64,000 nt of DNA from assembly GCF_001949145.1 (NCBI RefSeq), contig NW_019091371.1, positions 586,802-650,801 on the forward strand, written 5' to 3'. The position numbers and the translations under genes were made by a program. Positions 50,501-59,022 of this stretch are shown piece by piece; position 1 is the stretch's first letter; each line of letters opens with the position of its first letter. The notes below the pieces were generated by a model. That model saw nothing but the letters and a program-made list of their open reading frames with translations. It was not told the DNA's origin and ran no database searches. Source of the DNA: Acanthaster planci. Its lineage: Eukaryota; Echinodermata; Asteroidea; Valvatida; Acanthasteridae.

Positions 50501-53500
50501 TGTAACTGTTCTTTTTATTGATGAGCTGTGCTGTTGATACACTCTACCGGAAACATACCTAACCAGCAGCTGCCGTATCCACCAGCGAATGCATTCGCTG
50601 GTTCAAAAACCACTATGAAAAGCATGCGTTACAACTGCATCGCTACCAACAGAATGAACACTGCCCACCAAAGTGGCTCTGTTCAACTGATAAGGGGATG
50701 TTTCTGCTCAGGGCGGACAGTCTTGTAGTATAAAACATACAAACCAGATCATCTTCAAAAAGCCTTCAGTTTAATAAAATTCTCTGACTTAAGTTAATTT
50801 CTATGTTGCCTGTTTTTCCCTTGACAGTGGCACCTACAACAAAACATAAGCTACCTAAATAGCCTGATGACAGTACCACCAGCAAAAAAAAGAGAATGTA
50901 CCAAATCAAACACCTGTTATGGTAGTCTGGTACCTATTCCCAACCATTCTGGTGAATACCCATTACCGACTTCTCAGCATACATGTATATATCCACCACT
51001 GAAAATACCTGTATCTTGAAAAAACCCAACAATGTACATGTACTGTGCAAATGAAGCTTGCTTTATATAAACCATTTCTGCAACAGCCATCTTGCTTTAG
51101 GACTATGATAGATAAATATAGATAAATTTCTATTCACATGTACAGAGTACATGTACCATTCATAAACCATCAGCAATTTCTGTAGTTACATCTACCTGTG
51201 TAGTTGTCAAACTTTTTAATTGGGACATTATATTTTTGACGAAGTACTTGTACTATAACCTGTAACCTGTTTCTTGAGAATCTACCGAGATACATGTACA
51301 TACATACATATGAGCATATACCAGGGGTAGCATTTAAAACCCTCACCAACAAAAGCAATACTTGTAAATATTAGAAACATTTAGCTGAAATTACAGACCG
51401 TATTCGTCAAAAAAAATAAAGTTCTTCAAATGTTTTTTTTTCTCTGACAAGATGGAAAGTTGGAAAAAGCATTTTTAACTTTTTATCAGAGTCACTTCAA
51501 TATCTCAATGCAGAGCACACATGTACCTGTACCATGTACAATAGGTTTTGACTGTTGCCATGAGACAGTAACCAAGGCCAAAGGTTTTTCAAAATAGTTA
51601 ATGAATACCATGCATAGTGAGCACAGCTTCCCTGGACTGTTTACTCTTCACCAATTAACCCATTATGAATAAATATCAGTACCTCAGAATAATTAAGAAA
51701 ATAATACAAATGACGGACATAATTATGGATATCATTGTGGATATATTTAATATAATATACTGGCAGATTGAACATACATGTACATGTGTACATGTAAACA
51801 ATGCATCCGTCCACATGAAACTGTAAAATACTATTTTGCACACTTTTTGCAAATTGTATGAAAACATGCTCCATGTACATCCCAAGATCAAGCATATTAA
51901 AAAAAAAATCATTTGATGTGTGTGTGTACAATCAGCCAATACTTTGCATTTCTTCTTGCTGAAAGGTAAGTATTTATCTGTAAAATGTGCTTGTTTTAAT
52001 ACAATTTTTGGGTTGATTCTCCACTTTTCTGGCAGACCTAATGGACAGATTCCTTTTTCCCTGTGTTATCCTTTGCAGACACCAGGGTTCAAAGAACTGA
52101 ACTTCATACATGTACACTTACAATGTATTGACTGCAAACACTACAGCCAGTAGATACTGGAGAAAAATGTTTGGCTGATTTAGGTGTTTTCACATGTAGC
52201 ATGATACATGTAGCATCTGACCAGCATGTTATTTACCATGGAAGGTCTGTTGGAATGATTAACAACTAATGTAACAGTTCAGAAGTGACAGCAGCTAGAA
52301 TTTCAGGTTCCTTTTGAACAACCAAACTGAGGGAATCTTTTTTTTTTAATTTGTAGAACTCAGTAACTTAATTAGCACTTGAAATTTTTCTGTGGTAAAA
52401 AAAATGTACCAATACAAAACATTTAATAGGACTACCGTGATTGAAATGGCAATATTTAAAATATGTGTGCGGTACTGATACACATACTGTGCACAATTTA
52501 AAACAAGAAACTTTTTGAATTCACATCACACACATCCAGGTACCGGTAAATCATTCTTGAAGGCTATGTTTATGAGTCATAGTTGCACTTCAAAACTTTG
52601 AAGCAACAGAACAAATTACAGAAATTCCCCCGTTCAAATCTGAACCTCTCCACTAGAATGAATCAAATGACTCAAGATTTCCAAACTCCCATTCAGCTGA
52701 AAAAATAGGCTCCAGCTCAGAGGTCCCCTGCAGCATTTACATATTGATGAAGCACATGGACACGTTACCATGGAAACTGGGCTTGGTCACCAGCCAGAAC
52801 AAGGTGAGACAATCCTGATTCACAGGATGGTGGTTTTAATGTCGATTAGGATCTGGTCGACTGATCTCTTGTAGGCCAGCTGCCTCTGGGCTCAATTGCA
52901 GGGAGTCCAAAGAGAGACAAGTCTGATAAGTATCTGTGTGGATCATGTTTCTCCATTTCTTACCTCAACTTTGTACACACAAGCCTAAATCCTGGGGTGA
53001 TTTTCCTTCAAAGAATCATACAAATTAGAAAACATAATACGTGTGTACATACCTTGGGACTGTACAGCAATTGTACACATAATGTATGCATACACATGTA
53101 CATGTACACTGTACATAGAAAGGGGAAAATCTGTGTACACCAACTGAAATGCGACCAATAAGACAAATCTTGTATATCATTTCCATGTAGAGTAAAGATG
53201 AGGTTAGACAGGGTCTTTTTTGCTGTAAATACCTCCAGCAACTATAAAGCACAGTTGAACCTTGTTGATGTAAGAGATCAAGGCAGCGATGGCTGTATAA
53301 AGTTCCAAATTTCCTATTTCTATCCAACATACACCGGTACTTTCACTACTTCAATATTAGTATGCTTTGGTAGGTAATAAATAAATCAATTACATGAAAA
53401 TGGTATACAACTGCTTGAACCCCAATTGATAACTAGGAAACCACACATCTAAAGTTCCAGCCATAGATCCTAACCCTGTCAATGTGCACCTTTTAGAAGC

Positions 53501-55502
53501 AAAGGCTAATCCAACAACATGTGATAATAGACATTTAAATGAAATTACTTAAACCAAGCTCAGTCTTAAATAGCTGTACAAATGAAAGGCAATTCCAAAC
53601 TTGAAGATCATCCAGTCTCTTTCTTACCTCAAGGGCCTGACGTCATTATGCCAACCTTCATGTACATGTATACATGGCTGTACATGTACGTATCTCCTCA
53701 TAGAACCCACCTATTTTGTTTGAACACAAAATGCTGTGTACAAGACTAGTACCAGCACTTTTAATAGAAAAGATTACTGGCTTTTTATGCAAAGAATATG
53801 TACTTAAATATATGATTTCAGTTACGATTCATTGCTCAACAACTGTAAACAACAGTAAAAGAAACTAGGTACATGTACATGTAACACTATTATTTTACTA
53901 CCACACAATCCTTGAAATTGCACCTTTTTATTGTAATTTACTTATTTTCGATTTTTCTTTTGCTCTTTTCATCTGTAGTTTGGAAACCATTTGGTTTTTA
54001 TGCTCCACAAAATTGCATATTCATGAGCAAAACTGTGCTGTTATCCCAGACACTGTGTTGCAATGATTTGCATACAAAACTCCTTTGCCAAATACACTGC
54101 AATAATCCAGCCAGCCTTGTCTTAGATACTGTTGCAAAAAGTAAATCTTGTATTCAAAATTCAAACAAGAAAATATGTAAATTTGAACAGTGTCGTTTCT
54201 GATTAACATACGTGTACTAATAAAATCACCCTTATGTCTAGAAAGCTTGGAAAATTGTAATTATTCAAACAAGTGCACTTTGTAGTACACTTAATTCCAA
54301 AAGGATTTCAAATAATTTTCACACATGGAAAAACAGAAAAAAAGATGCACAAAAAAGTGCGTCTAAGCAAAATTCATTGCACTGTTTGTTCAATATTTAT
54401 CAAAAAGTAATCTACTTATACATGAAGACTACCTGTAGGTCTACATGTACATGAATCAGTTATTTAATGCTGGCTATCCACTTCAATGCCAAGTTTACTC
54501 CACATTATATTGACACTAATTATGGCATTGATACAAACATAAATGTCAAAAACTGACTCATATACATTATATTCCTTGACATGTTAGTTTTCTGCATAGT
54601 CTAGGCAATCACAAACAAATATTCGCTCTATGCACAATGCAAGAGGGTGCGCATGAAACGACTTTCATGTGAATTGTTTTGTACTGTGTACATGTACAAT
54701 ACATCAATGAGATACATGTACATACATACGGGCTCAAGCACGCTGTGCCACTTAGCCATGTAAATCAATTGAATTTACTAATGTAACAGTATGATTATGT
54801 AAGATATTTAAAACAGGATGCATGTACACGGGCATGCCGGGGGGGTATTTATGACCACAACTGGCTGCACTCCCATGGCACAACTCCATTTTCTTCCTTT
54901 AAATTTCAAGACCAAAGTATGCCAAACGTACAAACGTATGTATACATGTAAGTGTATCATTCCGTTTATGTATAGTTACAGTTATACTTTTTTCACACCA
55001 AAATTTTGGACAACAGCTTAACCCTAACCCTCCTGAATCCTCCAATAGGTGAAGGATTGAGGAGGGTTAGGGTTAATAAAAATCACTTTGTAGAAAGCTC
55101 AGATCCCTAACCCTGACATTTGTTGATACACATGGTAACTACCTATCTTAGAACCATGACTATTTCTTGGAACACGCCACATTTAAAAAAAAAAAATCTA
55201 CAGATTTAAGAGGGAAAAACTGAGCCAATTGGCAATAATGAGACATGTGCTGCTACACGCATCATTTCCACCTGACTGGAGAGAGACGCACAACAGAAAA
55301 GCCGTGTCTGCATGCAGCAAACCAAGCAGATAAACCACCCGTCACAGACCATTTCCTTGGCTGATGATTCCCCCCCCCCATATTTCACAGACTTCTTTGA
55401 TACAAAATGAGCAGCTGCCATGAATGAAAATGCTTACCACTGAGGTGACATGTTGTAAGAACCACTACGTCCCAGTGCCTCAGTCACCGGTACATTCCCC
55501 AT
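23400..55502 (-). CDS. IQSEC: IQSEC/BRAG family ARF-GEF (IQ motif, Sec7, PH), thirteen exons
   Basis: Joined exons, 5' to 3': 55502-55438, 48440-47891, 44836-42627, 41134-40973, 38131-38017, 35975-35801, 35274-35135, 34048-33929, 33052-32956, 31778-31626, 26957-26757, 26487-26441, 23543-23400. All phases agree and give 4,179 bases, 1,392 residues plus TGA. Layout: charged N-terminal region (about 23-205), IQ motif near 226-237, Ser/Pro-rich linker to about 925, Sec7 domain about 928-1120, PH domain about 1145-1262, conserved tail. The Sec7 glutamate lies in [17 protein letters not shown] (E1025). The family loads GTP on ARF GTPases, chiefly ARF6, at the plasma membrane, endosomes and synapses; the IQ motif binds calmodulin. 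Vertebrate members have about 1,100-1,500 residues. The single gene resembles the invertebrate ancestor of IQSEC1-3. Alternative first exons or additional tail exons are possible. Confidence 0.93.
23544..26440. other. IQSEC last intron
   Basis: Contains the MITE at 25508-25805; the rest is AT-rich with unsupported short frames. Confidence 0.6.
25508..25805. mobile_element. MITE with AGGCCTTTTCAYA ends and palindromic AACCCGGGTT interior
   Basis: The left end AGGCCTTTTCATAC and the right end CTGTGAAAAGGCCT form a terminal inverted repeat. The interior repeats AACCCGGGTTGAA, CAACCCAGGTTGAA, CAACCTGGATTGAA and GCAGGGTTGAAAATT, all variants of one short palindrome. No coding capacity. It lies in the last IQSEC intron. 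Confidence 0.75.
26441..26487 (-). CDS. IQSEC: IQSEC exon 12, small C-terminal exon
   Basis: Acceptor GTCTTTCAACAG precedes 26487 and donor GTATGT follows 26441. It encodes [16 protein letters not shown], comparable with GKRGRRSSAGSLES of vertebrates; phases fit on both sides. Short, so less certain than its neighbours. Confidence 0.8.
26757..26957 (-). CDS. IQSEC: IQSEC exon 11, C-terminal region
   Basis: Acceptor CTTGCTTTCAG precedes 26957 and donor GTGGGT follows 26757. It encodes [12 protein letters not shown], a Ser-rich stretch, and [17 protein letters not shown], which matches the conserved LKRSALSSSLRDLSEAG of vertebrate IQSEC. Confidence 0.93.
26958..31625. other. IQSEC intron 10, nothing recognised
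   Basis: 4.7 kb of AT-rich intron. No exon with matching phase or family similarity, no RNA gene and no clear transposon ends seen. Confidence 0.6.
31626..31778 (-). CDS. IQSEC: IQSEC exon 10, end of PH domain
   Basis: Acceptor TTCTGTATAG precedes 31778 and donor GTCAGT follows 31626. It encodes [20 protein letters not shown], then the terminal PH helix [20 protein letters not shown], matching the family's KKFTDDLRESIAEVQEME. Confidence 0.95.
32956..33052 (-). CDS. IQSEC: IQSEC exon 9, PH domain part 2
   Basis: Acceptor TCTTCCCCAAAG precedes 33052 and donor GTAAGT follows 32956. It encodes [20 protein letters not shown] and [12 protein letters not shown], matching VTKIFQKKK--V-YSF-QSF of vertebrate IQSEC. 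Confidence 0.93.
33929..34048 (-). CDS. IQSEC: IQSEC exon 8, PH domain part 1
   Basis: Acceptor TTTTTCTCTCTAG precedes 34048 and donor GTACAT follows 33929. Forty full codons encode [40 protein letters not shown]. The family has LPHRRLV-YCRLFEV...FLFNDLLVV. Lies just before the assembly gap at 34211. Confidence 0.93.
34198..34865. mobile_element. TTAA-flanked telomere-like element with internal tandem units, interrupted by a gap
   Basis: The left edge is TTAACTTTAACAG at 34198-34210, immediately followed by N. After the gap one sees TGTTAGGG, then a 42-bp unit (TCCTCAGTCCTCCAACAGGT then GAAGGATTGAGGACTGTTAG and GG), then TTAA at 34862-34865. The start of the post-gap piece looks like the end of a preceding unit, so the gap probably contains more tandem copies. 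The unit is a close relative of the palindrome at 55018-55076. Confidence 0.75.
34211..34811. other. Assembly gap (N run)
   Basis: 601 N, within an IQSEC intron between exons 7 and 8 and inside a repeated element. Splice phases of the flanking exons already match, so no coding exon has to be hidden here. Confidence 0.95.
35135..35274 (-). CDS. IQSEC: IQSEC exon 7, end of Sec7 and linker
   Basis: Acceptor CATGGTTGTAG precedes 35274 and donor GTATGT follows 35135. It encodes [20 protein letters not shown] and ends [14 protein letters not shown], matching the family's GVDDGEDIP--ML-GIYERI and V-KVEK-IVGKKP segments. Confidence 0.95.
35801..35975 (-). CDS. IQSEC: IQSEC exon 6, Sec7 part 3
   Basis: Acceptor TCACAACCTAG precedes 35975 and donor GTAAGT follows 35801. 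It encodes [13 protein letters not shown], then [20 protein letters not shown] and [20 protein letters not shown], the ARF-binding groove helices typical of Sec7. Confidence 0.95.
36000..38000. other. IQSEC intron 5, nothing recognised
   Basis: AT-rich intron with short unsupported frames; no repeat ends found by eye. Confidence 0.55.
38017..38131 (-). CDS. IQSEC: IQSEC exon 5, Sec7 catalytic segment
   Basis: Acceptor TGTTTCACCAG precedes 38131 and donor GTATAA follows 38017. It encodes [20 protein letters not shown] and then [15 protein letters not shown]. The Glu in PGEAQKI is the 'glutamic finger' that displaces Mg and GDP in Sec7 proteins; it is intact. Confidence 0.95.
38132..40208. other. 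IQSEC intron 4, part before the MITE
   Basis: AT-rich intron sequence; no exon or repeat recognised. Confidence 0.55.
40209..40736 (+). mobile_element. TTAA-flanked MITE, copy C (best preserved)
   Basis: 528 bases between and including TTAA at 40209-40212 and TTAA at 40733-40736. Terminal inverted repeats: CCACTTGCTGCTGGG on the left and CCCCGGCAGCAAGTGG on the right. Duplication of TTAA is the hallmark of piggyBac-type transposition, so this is probably a non-autonomous member of that superfamily. No transposase frame is visible. It lies in IQSEC intron 4. Confidence 0.88.
40973..41134 (-). CDS. IQSEC: IQSEC exon 4, Sec7 part 1
   Basis: Acceptor TTTCCAAAAG precedes 41134 and donor GTAAGT follows 40973. 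It encodes [35 protein letters not shown] and QKDFNMLVL, the first helices of the Sec7 domain. Confidence 0.95.
41135..42626. other. IQSEC intron 3
   Basis: 1.5 kb AT-rich intron, nothing recognised. Confidence 0.6.
42627..44836 (-). CDS. IQSEC: IQSEC exon 3: IQ motif, long serine-rich linker, start of Sec7
   Basis: A 2,210-base exon, open throughout. Acceptor TTATTGTGTCAG precedes 44836 and donor GTAAGT follows 42627. It starts [20 protein letters not shown], contains the IQ core [14 protein letters not shown], then about 680 residues rich in Ser, Thr, Glu and Lys (predicted disordered), and ends [13 protein letters not shown], the family's entry into the Sec7 domain. The linker shows little similarity to vertebrate linkers as I remember them. 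Confidence 0.94.
44837..47890. other. IQSEC intron 2
   Basis: Contains an inverted pair of 30-40-base motifs, GGCCTAACAAAATAATAG near 46112 and its reverse complement near 47000, plus two sites where GGTCAGGA is followed by T-run/G-run tracts near 45304 and 46014. No exon. Confidence 0.55.
47891..48440 (-). CDS. IQSEC: IQSEC exon 2, N-terminal region
   Basis: Acceptor ACATGTGCTAACAG precedes 48440 and donor GTAAGA follows 47891. It encodes 183 residues, acidic and Glu/Ser-rich at first, then basic and Arg-rich, ending [19 protein letters not shown], the block that directly precedes the IQ motif in all IQSEC proteins. It ends in phase 0. Confidence 0.93.
49811..50086. mobile_element. MITE with TGGGTAAYTCCAGRAATTAG ends
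   Basis: The left end TGGGTAATTCCAGGAATTAG and the reverse complement of the right end, TGGGTAACTCCAGAAATTAG, are a terminal inverted repeat, both followed by GGG. The similarity continues weakly inwards. 276 bases, AT-rich interior, no frame. In IQSEC intron 1. Confidence 0.75.
55018..55076. mobile_element. 59-bp TTAA-flanked palindrome with telomere-like ends
   Basis: The 26-base arms, beginning TTAACCCTAACCCTCCT and ending AGGAGGGTTAGGGTTAA, pair at 24 of 26 positions around a 7-base loop AATAGGT. Its loop and right arm (AGGTGAAGGATTGAGGA) are the same as in the element at 34198-34865. The TTAACCCTAACCC ends look like two telomere repeats fused to a TTAA target. Confidence 0.85.
55438..55502 (-). 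CDS. IQSEC: IQSEC first coding exon
   Basis: The frame opens after an in-frame TAG with ATG at 55502-55500 ([20 protein letters not shown] then Q) and ends TG before donor GTAAGC. A second ATG at 55451-55449 would give MSPQ. The split codon TG+T makes Cys, so the junction reads MSPQC-DPSE, comparable with the short MWCLHC-NSE start of vertebrate IQSEC1. The phase-2 donor is exactly what the next exon requires. Other first exons may exist further upstream. Confidence 0.68.
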
Positions 55503-56412
55503 ACTTCTACTAGTCCCATGTGAGGGGATAGAGAGCTACAGTTGAAGACTGGCTTGCATCATTGTGTCTCATCCTTCCTACATGTATACTGCAGGCAGTA
55601 GAAACGCTGTATAGACACTGATCTCATAGCACATGTACATGTAGTCCTGGTAGGATGACGTCAGGTGAATGGATCATTATAATTACTGAGTCCATACAAG
55701 AGGGCGTCAGGAAGATGTTAGAGCATATACATGTGCAGTAGTTTAAAATCTATTTAGCTTCAGAGGGTCACTTGGCTTGCAGGAAACTCACCCACTGACC
55801 AAACTGACCAGGATCAATAAGGAATTCTCAAGTAACAACCTAAAGACAATTATTCACTCATTTTGAAATGCACATCTTAAGTAGAAATTGCTAATGAGAG
55901 GGCAGCCAGCACTCTTCAACATAGAAATTCAAACATGGCTCTGAGTATGCAACTGCCAACTGTACTGCATACGTAACACTGAATACAAATGTACAGATGA
56001 GTGTATGCATGGGAGTGTGCGTACATGTATATGCACCTACATGTACGTGTACTATCATCTGTCAATTTAGATACCACTACTTGATGCATTTATTCTTAAG
56101 CAAACACAAATTTATGACAGGTTATCAAACTAGGCTGAGTATAATCATCATGCTGCTCATAGCAATTACACACTGTACTGGTACCAATGGCTTGGTTATG
56201 TGTAATAAGTTCATACAGACAGTGAGCATATACAGTGTTATGAATATACATGTATGTACATTGTACATGTACAATGTATGTCAGAGCAGAGGCAAAACAC
56301 ATTGAAAGAATTAAGATTGATCTCCGCAATGTTAAGTACATCTTTTGAATAGTTTGCGGAACCTGTTGCTACTGGTGCAATGTACATCTGACTTAGACTG
56401 GTCAACTGATCT

Positions 56413-56490
56413 TGGCTAGCTCAGTGGTCAAGTGGTTAAGATGTCTGCACTAGTAAGCAGGGAGTTGTGGGTTCAAGTCCCATCCCGAGT
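56413..56490 (+). mobile_element. tRNA-derived SINE head
   Basis: An A-box-like GTCAAGTGGTTAAG and a B-box GGGTTCAAGTCCC are spaced as in a tRNA, with T-arm pairing TGGG/CCCA and a weak anticodon stem. The D-arm region is duplicated (TAGCTCAGTGGTCAAGTGG) and the acceptor stem does not pair, so this is not a working tRNA gene. The AT-rich stretch that follows would be the SINE body. Confidence 0.65.
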
Positions 56491-56995
56491 AAGCTTGGAA
56501 GTTGGTTTTTTCACAAATTCTCAGACACACTCTGAGCAAACAGTGTTATACATGTACATGTACTGGTACATTGGAGTAAGGCAAACCATGTAAAAAAAAA
56601 TTAACATCTCTCCGACGCAAAGTACATGTACATGTACGTCTTTGGAAATTCATGCCAAAAATTCATTTCAATATACTTTTTACACAAAATTCTCCAGAGA
56701 AAATGCATAATAACCAAAAACATTGATACATTGTAGTAAGAATCAACACTCTGTGAAACACACACATTCTCCAGCACATCCTCACGATGAGAACAAGATC
56801 AAGTAGGTGTCAAGAAATCTCAAGTAAAGGCTACAGGCCCCATAACACCACAAACCTCAAAATGTCAACAGTATTTATTTGGACACTGATAAAGGTGCTC
56901 AATTTTGTTTGTGTAAATACAATATCATTGACCCGTACTAGGTCACTATGCAATCTTCAATATATACTGTATGTACATGTACATACAGCCACTGA

Positions 56996-57100
56996 CCCAC
57001 ACGTACATGTACAGTACCCACATGTACATGTACAGTACCCACATGTGCATGTACAGTACCCACATGTACATGTACAGAACCCACATGTATACATGTACAT
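56996..57100 (+). repeat. 21-bp minisatellite
   Basis: Four units at 56996, 57017, 57038 and 57059 plus a partial fifth, each like CCCACATGTACATGTACAGT with A at the end. It is built on the ACATGTAC motif that is common throughout the window. Confidence 0.9.
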
Positions 57101-58999
57101 GTATGTACAACGTACTGGTACCATACATGTAAATTACCTGAACACCAGCTGACAAATTTCTGTAAACCATTTTCTGGCACAAGAGGGGGCTATTTGCTCC
57201 ATGGTGTGGTGCACCACTTATTTTTAGTCAGATAAGGAAACTGTGTACTTTACTGTATGTGTACATGTATGTATTTCAGCATAAGGCAACTTGATTCTTA
57301 GAGCATTGCACTGTACCTTGTTTCAATGTTTTATGTACAAATATGATTAGACAATACAACAATGTACCATACAATACTTATGTAAATGTGTCACGAATAC
57401 CAGATAAACTCCAAGTCAGAGTTTAACTCATTATACATACATGTATGTCTGTTAGCCATACAGACTGATGAAAACTGAACTTGACCAAATCATAAAAACC
57501 CACTAACTGCTGGTTAATTGCAAAACTACATGTAACTTGCTCCCAGAAATCCAGCTTTTTGGTATCTGACCTGCACCTTCATGTAATAACATCTTCTGCC
57601 AAGTGATAACTACTCAAACACATTTCAATTCATATGTTGTAAACACCTAGGCTGCATCTGAGTAAGTGTACATAAATGTTGTGGGTACAGTCATCCAAGT
57701 CTTAAAATCTGGTCTGTCAGTTTTTTCTACACCAGTAAATGTAACTTTCCCTCTTCTGTGCCAGTGCTGTACATACATGTACATGTATACATTATATTCT
57801 GAGCTGACTAGATGCCAGCTATTCTGGGAGGTCCTTAGAGAGGAGGTGACTAGTAGGTATTCCCTCCAGAAAATAACTAGAAAAGAGTGCTTCATGTCTC
57901 GGCTTCCTGTGGGCTACATTGCTCATGTTGACTGCTACATGTCTGCAGCTAGGCTTGACCTGTCCTTGCTCTGTGGTACTCTGTGGCGTGACAGAATATT
58001 CCAAACCAAAGGGGAATATTGTGCATTGCACACACCATGATACATTTTAACACCACACTCGTGGAGGGTAAATGCCATCCTTTCACACGATATAAATCAT
58101 CTCAGCAAAATTTCCTCCTTTCTAAGGGTTCAAACCCCATACCCACATGGAATGGATAAAACATCTTCTGAACGTAATGTGCTAGGAACAACATTGAACA
58201 CTGCAAGCCCTTGAACAGCGCGGGCACCACAGAACCATTTGGAACACCTCAGAAGATTTTTGAAAAAAGTTTGAAAAACAGTAAATACTGCTCAACCATA
58301 CATAGATTTTGAATGAGTTGCACTCACCAACAAAATTTGGTAAAAAAGCCTTTTCAGGAATAATTAGCAAATCACTAATCAATTTAATCCCTGAAAGCTC
58401 ATTGAAAATCATGTCTAATGCCACCTGCCATTCTGCACCCATTACAGTGAAACGTCTGTACCAGTATGCTACATAACATGGATAACCATGGATATCAAAT
58501 TGTGCTAGTCTTTCAGCATGAGCACTCACACCTATTCTCCACACCAAACTGAAGTCAGACAAAGCAATTAGCCCTCCTGTGTTGGGAATCAATTATTGTA
58601 AGATGATATGCCAAAGATTTTGCTTCTGGCCCCGGAGCGGAGGGAGGTTTGCACATCTGACAGGTGAGGATGACGTGGTTTGCATTCAGTGCTTCTCTTC
58701 TGATGTGCTTATCCTTCATGGGAACTCGGGAAAACCTGTTTATGACTCCACTGTTATTGCTATTGAAACAAACAATAAAAAGGAAAATATTTTGCCAATG
58801 CTTTCGCTTTCAAAAACAGATGTACATATTTCGTTGAAAATTAACTACATTAACTTGTGGGATTAAGTGAAACAAATGTTTTCTTTTTCTTGTTTTTCAA
58901 TGATATTACATGAAATAGAAAGCTCCAACTTATAACTGAGTAAGTCAAAGTGCTTTAGTAGAAGCATTATATCAGAACTTTGATTTAAAGGTCAGTAAT

Positions 59000-59022
59000 T
59001 TCAGTTCAGTTCAGTTCAGTTC
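59000..59022 (+). repeat. TTCAG pentanucleotide run
   Basis: About four to five tandem TTCAG units, TCAGTTCAGTTCAGTTCAGT. Confidence 0.9.

Larger units (their letters stand above)
48441..55437. other. IQSEC intron 1
   Basis: Seven kilobases, with the MITE at 49811-50086, the palindrome at 55018-55076 and many TACATGTA tracts. Some donor-like sites (for example GAG|GTAAGA near 52967 on the minus strand) lack a supporting open frame and could at most be untranslated exons. Confidence 0.55.

Noticed and set aside
55487-55502. N-myristoylation site in the IQSEC start MGNVPV
   Set aside because: Gly2 is present, but position 6 is Val rather than a small residue such as Ser, so it does not fit the usual acceptor pattern.
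56413-56490. Functional tRNA gene
   Set aside because: A and B boxes are present, but the acceptor stem does not pair and the D-arm region is duplicated, so a SINE head is more likely.
56787-57152. 121-codon + strand frame and its - strand counterparts
   Set aside because: The open frames are caused by the 21-bp ACATGTAC minisatellite.
58182-58592. 136-codon - strand frame
   Set aside because: No recognisable domain and no splice-compatible neighbour; may be chance.
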